DNA from: Paraburkholderia lacunae
Lineage (GTDB): Bacteria > Pseudomonadota > Gammaproteobacteria > Burkholderiales > Burkholderiaceae
Direction of reading: 5' to 3'
DNA length: 64,000 nucleotides
Assembly (NCBI RefSeq): GCF_003353175.1
Contig: NZ_QHKS01000032.1
Span: 1-64,000, forward strand
This document shows, piece after piece, positions 26,334 through 35,397 of this stretch (its first letter is position 1; each line of letters begins with the position of its first letter). Both the position numbers and the translations under genes were made by a program. The notes beneath the pieces were generated by a model. It ran no database searches. It saw only the letters and a program-made list of their open reading frames with translations, and had not been told where the DNA came from.

Positions 26334-26822
26334 GTGCAGCACGTGAATTTAGCCCCTTTGACAGGGGTGTTTGCAGCCGCGGTGCTGGGCGGCTGTGCCG
26401 CGACGCCTTACGATACATCGATGAATTCCTGTGATCAGGAATACGTGATGACCCATCCCGCGAGCGCCGAATATTACTGCGGTCCCGGCTCTGGGTATCC
26501 CCTGTACGAGGAAGGCTTTGTCGGCTTTGTCGATATCGACCACTTTCACCATCATCACCACCATGACCGTGATCATGACCATGACCATGACTTCGATTTT
26601 CATCGCGGCCATGACCATGATCGTGACTTTCATCACGGCGGCGCCATGGCTGGCGGCGGACACGGCGCCGGGCACGGCGAAGTGCGTGCCGAAGGCCACG
26701 GCGGCGGGCATGGCGAAGCACACGCCGAAGGCCGCGGCGGCGGGCACGACTCAAGTGGATTCGGCAGTGACTTTCTGCCGTCGGGCGCGAGCGGATCGCA
26801 CGGTGGCGGTACGCGCAAGTAA
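26334..26822 (+). CDS. His-rich lipoprotein, possible metal-binding
   Basis: A 162-aa protein beginning (M/V)QHVNLAPLTGVFAAAVLGGC. The GTG start is chosen because GAGG lies seven bases upstream and it gives a lipoprotein signal with lipobox LGGC (Cys20). A short domain with Cys-containing motifs (MNSCDQEYVMTHPASAEYYC) is followed by a His/Asp-rich tract at about 72-105 (HFHHHHHHDRDHDHDHDFDF and on) and then Gly/His/Glu repeats (GHGEVRAEGHGGGHGEAHAE). The tract suggests divalent-metal binding in the periplasm. No transporter or metalloregulator lies next to it, so the metal and role are unknown. Confidence 0.65.
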   Translation: MQHVNLAPLTGVFAAAVLGGCAATPYDTSMNSCDQEYVMTHPASAEYYCGPGSGYPLYEEGFVGFVDIDHFHHHHHHDRDHDHDHDFDFHRGHDHDRDFHHGGAMAGGGHGAGHGEVRAEGHGGGHGEAHAEGRGGGHDSSGFGSDFLPSGASGSHGGGTRK

Positions 26823-26991
26823 CCGGAATCACGCACCGGACCTATGCGCAGGTTGATGACCGGCTTGATCGCGTCGTGCCACAAGAGGTACGACTGCATC
26901 GGGAGGACGTGTGCGCGCCCAAGTTCAAACGCGCGTGACGCGGCTTGCGGCCTACAAAACAGATGCGGCCGTCCTCAAGGAGAAAAAGTTT

Positions 26992-27993
26992 TCAGGAATT
27001 GTCGTACGAGCGTGGAGCAATCGCCTGCGTTGCTCGACGCTCCGCGTCCGCAAAAATCTCGCGCAGCCGTTGTCGCTCGTTCTCGGTCAGATGTGCAACC
27101 GCAGACGGCATCGCGAGCACCAGTTGCAGCGTGAGGTCGCCGCGCGAGCCGTTGCGGTCCGTGAGCCCATGCCCGTGCAGACGAATCGTGTTGCCCGGCT
27201 GCGCGTTCGGCGGAATCGTCATCTGCAGCGCGCGGCCCAGAATCTGCGCTTCGAAGTGGCCGCCGAGGGTCGCCGTGACGAAATCAACCTGAATCTCGCA
27301 AGCGAGATTCAGCCCGTCACGGCGAAAGGCCGAGCCGCACACAATGACGACCGAGAAGATCGCGTCGCCCGGCGGACCGCCATTCGGTCCGGGATGGCCG
27401 CCGCCTTTGACGACAAGACGCTGACCGTCCCACGCACCTGGGGGAATCCTGACTGTCTCGAACTTCCGGTAGGTCCTGACGCCAGTGCCGAGACACGTTG
27501 CACACCGGTCACTCGCCGGCGCGCGCCCGGTTCCCGCACAGGCAGCGCAGCGCATGCCCGAGACCGACTGGCCGCTGCCGCCGCAGCGCGCGCACTGCGA
27601 GACGCCGTCCTGGCACTGGCGGCACGGCCCGTTCACTGCGTAGCTCGCTTCGACCTCGCCGCCATGGATCGCGGCTTCGAGCGGTGCGAAGAGTTCGACC
27701 AGACAGTTCGCGCCGCGCATCGGCGGCGGGCTGCGGTGTTCGCGTGACGGCGCTTCCTTGCCACGGCCTTCAGTCGATTCCGCCACCGGACTCCGCACCA
27801 GCGGTGTGCGCTTGCCGGTCAGAATCTCGAATGCCTCCTGAACGCGCTTGAACACTGGCTCGACTGTCGATTCGCGCCCCTTGTTGCGGTCCGGGTGGTA
27901 CTTCGCTCTCAGCCGTCGGTATGCGCGTTTGACGTCTGCGGGCGACGCAGTGTCTGGCAGTTCGAGTCGCCTGTAGTATTCGTCGAGGCTCAC
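26992..27993 (-). CDS. DnaJ-like type I/II hybrid J-domain protein
   Basis: A 333-aa J-domain co-chaperone with GTG start. The J domain (1-65) contains the essential HPD motif in RAKYHPDRNKG. There is no Gly/Phe-rich linker. The zinc-finger region (about 123-170) has CARCGGSG, CAACAGTG and CATCLGTG but the first repeat is degenerate (CRQCQDG). The C-terminal substrate-binding domains follow (VRIPPGAWDGQRLVVKGGGH, and TIPPNAQPGNTIRLHGHGL near 275). It would stimulate DnaK, possibly for specific clients. It is not adjacent to dnaK or grpE, so it is an accessory DnaJ rather than the housekeeping copy. Confidence 0.85.
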   Translation of the reverse strand: MSLDEYYRRLELPDTASPADVKRAYRRLRAKYHPDRNKGRESTVEPVFKRVQEAFEILTGKRTPLVRSPVAESTEGRGKEAPSREHRSPPPMRGANCLVELFAPLEAAIHGGEVEASYAVNGPCRQCQDGVSQCARCGGSGQSVSGMRCAACAGTGRAPASDRCATCLGTGVRTYRKFETVRIPPGAWDGQRLVVKGGGHPGPNGGPPGDAIFSVVIVCGSAFRRDGLNLACEIQVDFVTATLGGHFEAQILGRALQMTIPPNAQPGNTIRLHGHGLTDRNGSRGDLTLQLVLAMPSAVAHLTENERQRLREIFADAERRATQAIAPRSYDNS

Positions 27994-28069
27994 GCCTTTT
28001 CCCTGTTTCTTTCTGGAAGCGCAAGTCTATCAAGACGGGAGCGAAAGTCTGTTGTCGATGACGGGAGAT

Positions 28070-30892
28070 TCAGGCGGTGCTCAACCGTTCCAGCTCGGTG
28101 TCGACCAGTAGCTTCTTCAGTTCCGGCACGCAGGACCCGCAGTTGCCACCGGCCTTCAGGCACGCGGTGATCTCCGCCGCAGTCTTTAGCCCTTGCTCAC
28201 GGATCGCCGTGCATATCGTGTTGCGTCCGACACCGAAACACGAGCAGACCGTGGGCCCCGTATCGACGCCCTTGCCGATCGGCTGTCCAAACAGCAGGCC
28301 GGCACGATCCTCCTCGTCGAGCCAGTCCTTCCCGAACAGGCTCGCGAGCCACGTACGCGACGGCAACGGCGACTCGGGGCGCGCCGATACGAAGATGCAA
28401 CTCTCGATACGCTCGTCGACCAGATGCACAGCGCGATAGATGCCCGCCGTCCTGTCCTCGTACTCGAGCCAGTCGGCGTGCGGATCGTCAATACCTAACA
28501 GCGCTTGCGCCCAGCCGCTGTGATCGTCGAGCGGCTTGCGCCCTGCGAGTTCGTAGCGCACGAACTGCGTGCCGTGGACGCGCGTCCAGTAGGTCACGTC
28601 GTCCAGCACCGGAGCGTGACGGCTCAACGAGAAACCGTGCCAGGCGACGTCAAACCGGTCGACGCGAACCGGCGTATGTTTGAACTCGGGCTCCCCGGAG
28701 ACCGGATCGACCTCGGGATTCACTACCGCGCCGACACGCGCGTCGGACGCCACCTGATCGTTCCAGTGGATCGGCACGAACACGCTGCCTCGCGACATGC
28801 CACCGCCGTGCTGCACACGTGCGACCATCGTGCCCCAACGGCTCGACACGCGCGCGAGCTCACCTTCACGCACACCGCACGACAGCGCGTCCTGCGGATG
28901 CAAATCGACGAATGCTTCCGTCACGTGGCCGGCGAGCTTCTCCGACTTGCCCGTGCGGGTCATCGTGTGCCATTGGTCGCGCACCCGGCCGGTATTTAGC
29001 GTCAGCGGATACTCGACGTCCGGCGCATGGACCGGTGCGCGCGGCGGTGTCGCGACGAACCGCGCCTTGCCGTCCGGGTGCCCATAGCGGCGATCACCGA
29101 AGAGTCGCGCGGTACCGCGCTGCGCCGCGCCATTCGCCGCCAGTACCGGCCACTGGATCGGCTGCAGAGCATCGTAGCGCTCGCGGCCGAGCGCGACGAG
29201 CCCACCCAGATTGAACACGCGCGGCACATCGCCTTCGATGTGTGCGTTGCCAGTTTTCGCGTCGCTGCCGGTGCTCCCGTCACCGTTGCCCGGCTCGTTA
29301 CGATAAGCGCTCAGCCGCGCATGCTCGTCGAAGATCTCATGCGGAGCCGAAAAATCGAAGCCGGCATACCCCATGCGCTGAGCGACGTCGCAGATGATCC
29401 GCCAGTCGGCACGCGCTTCGCCCGGTGCCGACAGGAACGCTCGCTGGCGCGAGATCCGGCGCTCGGAGTTGGTGACGGTGCCGTCTTTCTCGCCCCAGCC
29501 GAGCGCCGGCAGCAGGACGTGGGCAAACGCATTGGTGTCGGTGCACTCGACGATGTCGGAGCTGACGACGAGCTCGCAGCGCGCGAGCGCGCGCTTCGCC
29601 TGATCGCCATCGGGCAGGCTCACAACCGGGTTCGTGCCCATGATCCAGACAGCCTTGATCCGGCCTGTCCCGATCGCATCGAATAGCTCGACTGCCTTGA
29701 GTCCCGGCCGTTCCGCGATGGCGGGCGAACCCCAGAAAGTCTGCACGAGGTCGCGATGGCGCGGATTGTCGAGTTCCAGATGTGCCGCCAGCATGTTCGC
29801 GAGGCCGCCCACTTCACGCCCGCCCATCGCGTTCGGCTGTCCGGTAAACGAGAACGGGCCCATCCCCGGCTTGCCGATGCGCCCTGTCAGCAGATGGCAA
29901 TTGATGATGCTGTTGACCTTGTCAGTGCCGGAGGTCGACTGATTCACACCCTGAGAATAGACCGTCACCACCCGCTCGGTCCGCGCGAAGAGCCGATAGA
30001 ACTCGAGCAGATCGTGTGGGTCGACCTTGCAGGCCTTCGCGCACTGCGCGAGGTCGAAGCCGTTCGCCGCGTCGGTTGAGGCGGCATCGAGCGCTTGCTC
30101 GTAGCCGGTCGTATGCGCATCGACGAAACCTGCGTCGGTCGTGTCGTGTTCCGCGAGAAAACTGAACAGGCCGTTGAACAGCCGGACGTCGGTGCCCGCC
30201 TTCAGCGGCAGGTGCAGGTCGGCCATCTCGCAGGTCGCGGTGTAGCGCGGGTCGATCACCACGACCTTCATATCGGGTCGCGTTTCCTTGATCCTGACAA
30301 TCCGCTGGAACAGGATCGGATGGCACCACGCGGTGTTCGATCCGACCAGCACCACCAGGTCCGCCAGTTCGAGGTCTTCGTAGCACACCGGCACCAGGTC
30401 TTCGCCGAACGCACGCTTGTGCCCCGCGACCGATGACGACATGCACAGGCGCGAATTGGTGTCGATGTTCGCGCTGCCGACATAGCCTTTCATCAGCTTG
30501 TTGGCGACGTAGTAATCCTCCGTCAGCAGTTGTCCCGAGACGTAGAGCGCGACTGCATCTGGGCCATGCTGATCGATGATCCGGCGAAAGCCACCGGCGA
30601 CCGTGTCGAGCGCATCGCTCCACGACACGTCGCGCAACTCACCGCTGCCCGGCTCGCGCAGCTTCGGATGCAGCAGGCGTCCATCGAGCCCGACCGTTTC
30701 GCCGAGCGCCGAGCCCTTCACGCACAGGCGGCCTGCGTTTGCCGGATGGCGTTCGTCGCCGGCAATGTCGGGCTGGCCGTCCGGGCGTGGCGTCGCGAGC
30801 ACACCGCAGCCGACGCCGCAATAGGGGCAGGTGGTTCGGACCGCGTCACGCCTACCGTCAGGCGTGTTGGAAATGACAATGGGAAAACTCAC
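28070..30892 (-). CDS. nasA: Assimilatory nitrate reductase, molybdopterin-binding catalytic subunit
   Basis: A 940-aa cytoplasmic molybdoenzyme reducing nitrate to nitrite for nitrogen assimilation. A [4Fe-4S] site is formed by Cys22, Cys25, Cys29 and Cys57 (CPYCGVGC and GRLCVKG). The MGD-binding molybdopterin oxidoreductase fold covers about 60-720 (NTNSRLCMSSSVAGHKRAFG supplies the Mo-ligand Cys), with a molybdopterin dinucleotide-binding domain near 640-760. The C-terminus (880-925) is a BFD-like [2Fe-2S] domain (Cys883, Cys885, Cys918, Cys921), as in NasA/NasC of proteobacteria. GTG start. It follows the FAD oxidoreductase by 13 bp as the last gene of the operon. Confidence 0.93.
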   Translation of the reverse strand: MSFPIVISNTPDGRRDAVRTTCPYCGVGCGVLATPRPDGQPDIAGDERHPANAGRLCVKGSALGETVGLDGRLLHPKLREPGSGELRDVSWSDALDTVAGGFRRIIDQHGPDAVALYVSGQLLTEDYYVANKLMKGYVGSANIDTNSRLCMSSSVAGHKRAFGEDLVPVCYEDLELADLVVLVGSNTAWCHPILFQRIVRIKETRPDMKVVVIDPRYTATCEMADLHLPLKAGTDVRLFNGLFSFLAEHDTTDAGFVDAHTTGYEQALDAASTDAANGFDLAQCAKACKVDPHDLLEFYRLFARTERVVTVYSQGVNQSTSGTDKVNSIINCHLLTGRIGKPGMGPFSFTGQPNAMGGREVGGLANMLAAHLELDNPRHRDLVQTFWGSPAIAERPGLKAVELFDAIGTGRIKAVWIMGTNPVVSLPDGDQAKRALARCELVVSSDIVECTDTNAFAHVLLPALGWGEKDGTVTNSERRISRQRAFLSAPGEARADWRIICDVAQRMGYAGFDFSAPHEIFDEHARLSAYRNEPGNGDGSTGSDAKTGNAHIEGDVPRVFNLGGLVALGRERYDALQPIQWPVLAANGAAQRGTARLFGDRRYGHPDGKARFVATPPRAPVHAPDVEYPLTLNTGRVRDQWHTMTRTGKSEKLAGHVTEAFVDLHPQDALSCGVREGELARVSSRWGTMVARVQHGGGMSRGSVFVPIHWNDQVASDARVGAVVNPEVDPVSGEPEFKHTPVRVDRFDVAWHGFSLSRHAPVLDDVTYWTRVHGTQFVRYELAGRKPLDDHSGWAQALLGIDDPHADWLEYEDRTAGIYRAVHLVDERIESCIFVSARPESPLPSRTWLASLFGKDWLDEEDRAGLLFGQPIGKGVDTGPTVCSCFGVGRNTICTAIREQGLKTAAEITACLKAGGNCGSCVPELKKLLVDTELERLSTA

Positions 30893-30905
30893 GTTCGATT
30901 CCGGT

Positions 30906-32177
30906 TCAGGCGAGCTGCGCCTCGCACAGGGCTTTGCCGAACAGCAATTGGCTGCGCAGCGGAGAAATGTCGGTCCGGTTCTGGATCAGCTCGAAGTACC
31001 ACGCTCCGTCCTTGACGTCGCCGTACAGGACCGCGCCGATCACCCGGCTATCCTCGATCACGAGGCGCTTGTAGACGCCTCGTCGCGGATCGCGAAGCAC
31101 GAGGTCTTCACTGTCCGGGCCGCCGGCGAAATCACCGGCAGAATAAAGGTCGACGCCTGTGACTTTCAGCTTGGTCGCCGTCGCGCGCTGCACGTACCGA
31201 CGGTGGCCCGCACCGGCCAGGTGCGCGCCGCAGACACGCGCCTGGTCCCAGATCGGCGCGACGAGACCGAAGGTCGCCGTCCGGTGCTGCACGCACTCGC
31301 CGACCGCGTAGACACGCGGATCGTAGGTCTGCAACGTGTCGTCGACGACGATCGCTCGCTCACAGTGCAAGCCCGCCTGTTTCGCGAGTTCGATATTCGG
31401 GCGCACCCCGGCCGTCATGACAACCAGGTCGGCGGGAATCTCCGTGCCGTCGTTAAAACGCACTGCGGTGACACGCTCCGGCCCGACTATCTCGGCGGTG
31501 CGTGCCTTCAGCATGAAGCGCAAGCCCCTGCGCTCCAGCGTCTGCAACAGCAGGGCCGATGCGCTCCTGTCGAGCTGGCGGTCCATCAGGCTGTCGGTGT
31601 CGTGCACGACCGTGACCGACATGCCTTGGCGCATGAGTCCGTTCGCCGCCTCCAGCCCGAGGAGACCGCCGCCGATGATCACCGCATGACGGTGACTGCG
31701 CGCTGCGGCGAGCATCGTTTCGACGTCCTGGATGTCGCGAAACGCGATCACCCCCGGCAGTTGGTGACCCGGCACCGGAATCAGGAATGGCTTGGAGCCG
31801 GTCGCGATCAGCAGCCGGTCGTAGCCCACCTCGATGCCGCTTTGCGAGCGCACGATGCGGCGCCTGCGGTCAATCGCGGCCACCGGGTCGCCCGCATGCA
31901 GCCGGATACCGTTGTCTGCATACCAGTCACGCGTGTTGAGGATGATATCGTCGACACTCTTCTCGCCCGCGAGCACCGGCGACAGCAGGATGCGGTTGTA
32001 GTTACCGTACGGCTCGGCACCGAATACGGTGATGTCGTAGAGGTCCGGCGCGAGCTTGAGCAGTTCCTCGACAGTGCGCATCCCGGCCATGCCGTTGCCG
32101 ACGACAACGAGACGTGGTCGGGAAGGCGCGGTGAACGATGCGCCTCCTGAGGTCTGCACGGCATATTCGTGTCTCAT
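30906..32177 (-). CDS. FAD/NAD(P)-dependent oxidoreductase of the nitrate assimilation operon
   Basis: A 423-aa pyridine-nucleotide-disulphide-type reductase, similar to the N-terminal half of NirB. It has an FAD-binding GNGMAGMRTVEELL (about 27-40), an NAD-binding IIGGGLLGLEAANGLMRQG (about 168-186) and a second FAD motif YAVGECVQH. The start (MRHEYAVQTSGG) overlaps the nirD stop by 4 bp, and nasA follows after 13 bp. It very probably passes electrons from NAD(P)H to the BFD-type cluster of NasA, in the place of NasB/NasC electron-transfer subunits of other bacteria. That role is inferred from the operon. Confidence 0.85.
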   Translation of the reverse strand: MRHEYAVQTSGGASFTAPSRPRLVVVGNGMAGMRTVEELLKLAPDLYDITVFGAEPYGNYNRILLSPVLAGEKSVDDIILNTRDWYADNGIRLHAGDPVAAIDRRRRIVRSQSGIEVGYDRLLIATGSKPFLIPVPGHQLPGVIAFRDIQDVETMLAAARSHRHAVIIGGGLLGLEAANGLMRQGMSVTVVHDTDSLMDRQLDRSASALLLQTLERRGLRFMLKARTAEIVGPERVTAVRFNDGTEIPADLVVMTAGVRPNIELAKQAGLHCERAIVVDDTLQTYDPRVYAVGECVQHRTATFGLVAPIWDQARVCGAHLAGAGHRRYVQRATATKLKVTGVDLYSAGDFAGGPDSEDLVLRDPRRGVYKRLVIEDSRVIGAVLYGDVKDGAWYFELIQNRTDISPLRSQLLFGKALCEAQLA

Positions 32178-32521
32178 GCCGCGACCCACACCTGGCCGCT
32201 CTCGACCCGCACCGGGTAGGCGTTGACGGAATTCTCGGGCGCCTCGAGGCACTCGCCGGTGCGCAGGTCGAAGTGATGCTTGTAGATCGGCGAGGCCACC
32301 ACGATGCGCTCACCGAGACTGCCGATCAGCCCGCGAGAGAGCACCGCCGCCTGCGAGCCCGGATCGAAGTTGTCGATCGCGAACACGCTGCCGTTACCGT
32401 CCGCGACGTGAAATACCGCTACCTGCTCGCCATTGACGAGTGCACAGACGCCAGTATTCGGAACAATGTCGTCGAGCGCACACACGGGCATCCAGGATTG
32501 CGGAAGTCGATTGCTGTTCAT
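32174..32521 (-). CDS. nirD: Nitrite reductase (NADH) small subunit
   Basis: A 115-aa NirD. The start MNSNRLPQSWMPVCALDDIV has GAGGAG six bases upstream. It has the Rieske-like fold (NGEQVAVFHVADGNGSVFAI, then ASPIYKHHFDLRTGECLEAP) but, as usual for NirD, lacks the paired CxH ligands for a Rieske cluster. It partners NirB in the cytoplasmic reduction of nitrite to ammonium. It lies 32 bp after nirB and overlaps the next gene by 4 bp. Confidence 0.92.
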   Translation of the reverse strand: MNSNRLPQSWMPVCALDDIVPNTGVCALVNGEQVAVFHVADGNGSVFAIDNFDPGSQAAVLSRGLIGSLGERIVVASPIYKHHFDLRTGECLEAPENSVNAYPVRVESGQVWVAA

Positions 32522-32553
32522 GCGGGGCTCCTCAAGATAGGTGCTGTGGATGG

Positions 32554-35094
32554 TCAGGCGGTCTCGACGACCACAGGAATCGGGAATTGCTTCGCTTGCC
32601 GCTCGGCGGGCGTCGCAGGCCGGATCTGGCCGCGCTCCTCGACGAACGCGACGGTGCTGTCGGCCTGTTCGCTGTTGACGAAATGACGGAAGCGCTTGCG
32701 CGTTTCGGGATCGGTGACGGCCTTTTTCCACTCGTCTTCGTAGCTGTCGACCACGTGCTGCATCTCCGCCTCGAGCTCCGACGCAACCCCAAGACGATCG
32801 TTGACCACCACGTCGATCAGGTACGCGAGGCCGCCTTCGAGGTTGTCGCGCCACACGCTGGTGCGTTGCAGCCTATCGGCGGTGCGCACGTAGAACATCA
32901 GGAAGCGGTCGATGTAGCGCACCAGCGTGTCGTGATCGAGGTCCGACGCGAGCAGTTCGGCGTGGCGCGGTTTCATGCCGCCGTTGCCGCACACGTAGAG
33001 ATTCCAGCCCTTCTCGGTGGCGATGATGCCGACGTCCTTGCCCTGCGCTTCCGCGCATTCGCGGGTGCAGCCCGACACGCCGAACTTGATCTTGTGCGGC
33101 GTACGCAGGCCCTTGTAGCGGTTCTCGATCTCGACCGCGAGGCCCACCGAATCGCCGACGCCGTAGCGGCACCACGTCGAGCCGACACACGACTTCACGG
33201 TGCGCAGCGATTTGCCGTACGCATGGCCCGATTCGAAACCGGCGGCGATCAGTTCTTCCCAGATCAGCGGCAGTTGCTCGACGCGCGCGCCGAACATATC
33301 GACCCGCTGACCGCCGGTGATCTTCGTGTAGAGACCGTATTTCTTCGCGACCTGGCCGACCGCGATCAGCCCATCGGGCGTCACCTCGCCGCCCGGCATG
33401 CGCGGCACGACCGAATACGTGCCGTCGCGCTGGATGTTGGCGAGGTAGTAATCGTTGGTGTCCTGCAGCGACGCGTGCTCTTTCTTCAGCACGAATTCGT
33501 TCCAGCACGACGCGAGGATGCTCGCCACCGCCGGCTTGCAGATATCGCAGCCGAGCCCGCGGCCATGCTTCGCGAGCAATGCGCCGAAGCTGCGCACGCC
33601 CTCGACACGCACGATGTGATACAGCTCCTGGCGCGAATACGGGAAGTGCTCGCACACGTGGTTATTGACCGCGAGCCCCTGCTTCTTCATCTCCGCCTTC
33701 ATCACCTGGGTGACGAGCGGCACGCAGCCGCCGCACGAGGTGCCAGCGCATGTTGCGCTCTTCACAGCGCCGATACTGGTCGCGCCCGCACACACCGCCG
33801 CGCAGATTTCGCCTTTGGAGACATTGTTGCACGAGCAGATCTGCGCGGCCTCGGGCAGCGCGTCGACCCCAAGTCCGGGCTTGGCCTTGCCGTCGCTTTG
33901 CGGCAGGATCAGGAATTCCGGTGCTTCCGGCAATTCGATGCGGTTCAGCATCATCTGCAGCAGCGTTCCGTATTCGCTCGCGTCGCCGACCATCACGGCG
34001 CCGAGCAGTTGCTTGCCGCACTCGGACACCACCAGCTTCTTGTAGACCTGCTTGCGTTCGTCGCTGAACTGGTACGTGCGGCTGCCCGGCGTCTTGCCGT
34101 GCGCATCGCCGATGCTCGCGACATCCACACCCATCAGCTTGAGCTTGGTGCTCATGTCCGCGCCGCCGAAACCGGCTTGATCGCCCAGCAGTTGCTTCGC
34201 TGTGACGCGTGCCATGTCATACCCTGGCGCCACGAGGCCATACACCATGCCGTTCCACGCCGCGCATTCGCCGATCGCATAGATGTCGGGATCGCTCGTG
34301 CGGCAGGTGTCGTCGATCGCAATGCCGCCACGCGGACCCAGTTCCAGCCCGCAGGCACGCGCAATCTCATCGCGCGGACGGATACCGGCGGAGAACACAA
34401 TCATGTCGGTGTCGAGATGCGTGCCGTCAGCGAACTGCATCCGATGGGTGCCCGCTTCGCCATCGACGATGGCGAGCGTGTGCGTGGCCGTATGGACCTG
34501 CACGCCCAGCTCCTCGATCTTGCTGCGCAGAACCCGTCCGCCGCCGTCGTCGACCTGGACCGCCATCAGGCGAGGTGCGAACTCGACGACATGCGCGGCC
34601 AGGCCCATATCATGCAGCGCCTTCGCACATTCAAGCCCCAGCAAGCCGCCGCCGACCACCACCCCCGACTTCGCCCGCGCGCCGCATTCCTGCATCGCTT
34701 CGAGATCTTCGATGGTGCGATAGACGAAGCAGTCCTCACGATCGCTGCCCGCCATGGGCGGAACAAAAGGCGACGAACCGGTGGCGAGCACCAGTTTGTC
34801 GTAGGAAAGCGTCTCGCCGTTCGAGATGCTCACCGTGCGGGCCTCCCGGTCGATCGAAACCGCCTTCGCGTTGAGCTTGAGCAGCACGTTCTCGCGCTCG
34901 AAGAAGCCTGGCTTGACGAGCGACAGGTCCTCAGCGGACTTGCCGGAAAAGAATTCGGACAGATGCACGCGGTCATAGGCCGGACGAGGCTCCTCGCACA
35001 GCACGGTGATGTGCAGCGCGGACTTGGCGTCGTCCACAAGGCATTCCAGAAGCTTGTGACCCACCATTCCGTGGCCAACGACGACAACGTTCAT
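32554..35094 (-). CDS. nirB: Nitrite reductase (NADH) large subunit
   Basis: An 846-aa assimilatory sirohaem nitrite reductase, six-electron reduction of nitrite to ammonium. Residues 1-320 form the FAD/NAD reductase module (MNVVVVGHGMVGHKLLECL, and VVGGGLLGLECAKALHDMG near 148). Then comes a BFD-like [2Fe-2S] region (CSCNNVSKGEICAAV, CAGTSCGGC) and a nitrite/sulphite reductase ferredoxin-like half. The sirohaem/[4Fe-4S] domain has cysteines in STWCRYGVGDS, GCTRECAEAQG. MNVVVVG is the usual NirB N-terminus. An in-frame ATG six codons upstream is an alternative. The leader carries a terminator and a -24/-12 promoter. Confidence 0.94.
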   Translation of the reverse strand: MNVVVVGHGMVGHKLLECLVDDAKSALHITVLCEEPRPAYDRVHLSEFFSGKSAEDLSLVKPGFFERENVLLKLNAKAVSIDREARTVSISNGETLSYDKLVLATGSSPFVPPMAGSDREDCFVYRTIEDLEAMQECGARAKSGVVVGGGLLGLECAKALHDMGLAAHVVEFAPRLMAVQVDDGGGRVLRSKIEELGVQVHTATHTLAIVDGEAGTHRMQFADGTHLDTDMIVFSAGIRPRDEIARACGLELGPRGGIAIDDTCRTSDPDIYAIGECAAWNGMVYGLVAPGYDMARVTAKQLLGDQAGFGGADMSTKLKLMGVDVASIGDAHGKTPGSRTYQFSDERKQVYKKLVVSECGKQLLGAVMVGDASEYGTLLQMMLNRIELPEAPEFLILPQSDGKAKPGLGVDALPEAAQICSCNNVSKGEICAAVCAGATSIGAVKSATCAGTSCGGCVPLVTQVMKAEMKKQGLAVNNHVCEHFPYSRQELYHIVRVEGVRSFGALLAKHGRGLGCDICKPAVASILASCWNEFVLKKEHASLQDTNDYYLANIQRDGTYSVVPRMPGGEVTPDGLIAVGQVAKKYGLYTKITGGQRVDMFGARVEQLPLIWEELIAAGFESGHAYGKSLRTVKSCVGSTWCRYGVGDSVGLAVEIENRYKGLRTPHKIKFGVSGCTRECAEAQGKDVGIIATEKGWNLYVCGNGGMKPRHAELLASDLDHDTLVRYIDRFLMFYVRTADRLQRTSVWRDNLEGGLAYLIDVVVNDRLGVASELEAEMQHVVDSYEDEWKKAVTDPETRKRFRHFVNSEQADSTVAFVEERGQIRPATPAERQAKQFPIPVVVETA

Positions 35095-35151
35095 GACTGG
35101 AGTCTCACCCATTTCCAACGCGGTTCGCGGCATGATTTTCGTCCGGCAAAT

Positions 35152-35203
35152 AAAAAGGCGTCCCGCGGATCCAGTCGTCAAGTGACTGAATTCAGGGGAC
35201 GCC
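35152..35203 (-). terminator. Leader terminator upstream of nirB (probable NasT antitermination site)
   Basis: On the minus strand GGCGTCCC (35,203-35,196) pairs with GGGACGCC (35,164-35,157), followed by TTTTT. The interior holds a second small stem (CAGTC/GACTG). The intrinsic terminator lies between promoter and start codon, about 60 bp before nirB, so transcription needs antitermination. In proteobacterial nas operons this is done by ANTAR proteins (NasR or NasT). A closely similar hairpin precedes the narK-type gene. Confidence 0.75.
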
Positions 35204-35253
35204 GTTGTCCAAAAACATCAGGATCTAAAGAGTGTCTTTGCTGCGTGCTGCCC

Positions 35254-35269
35254 GGATCATCGTTGATCC
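35254..35269 (-). promoter_or_regulatory. Upstream leader hairpin of nirB
   Basis: GGATCA-ACGA-TGATCC (minus strand) is a perfect 6-bp stem with a 4-base loop just after the predicted start of transcription. Together with the inner stem of the terminator it could form the paired-hairpin target recognised by ANTAR antiterminators. The loop sequence is not a perfect match to the hexaloop consensus, so this is tentative. Confidence 0.4.
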
Positions 35270-35283
35270 GCTGCAGTGAGTTA

Positions 35284-35299
35284 CGCAAAGGCCATGCCA
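35284..35299 (-). promoter_or_regulatory. Sigma-54 promoter of nirBD-nasA operon
   Basis: Minus-strand TGGCATG-GCCT-TTGCG matches the -24/-12 consensus TGGCACG-N4-TTGCA with the invariant GG and GC ten bases apart. Transcription would start near 35,273, giving a leader of about 180 nt that includes the terminator. Confidence 0.75.
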
Positions 35300-35397
35300 T
35301 ACGGGACAAATCACCGCCGTTAGGCCCTGCACAAGAGAAAGGCGTATTTGCCAGACGTGTCCGCCGGGAGCGGGCTGATGCATTCCGATGCGGCAGA

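Noticed and set aside
30831..32150. 439-aa plus-strand frame
   Set aside because: Antisense to the FAD oxidoreductase gene; no domain or ribosome-binding site.
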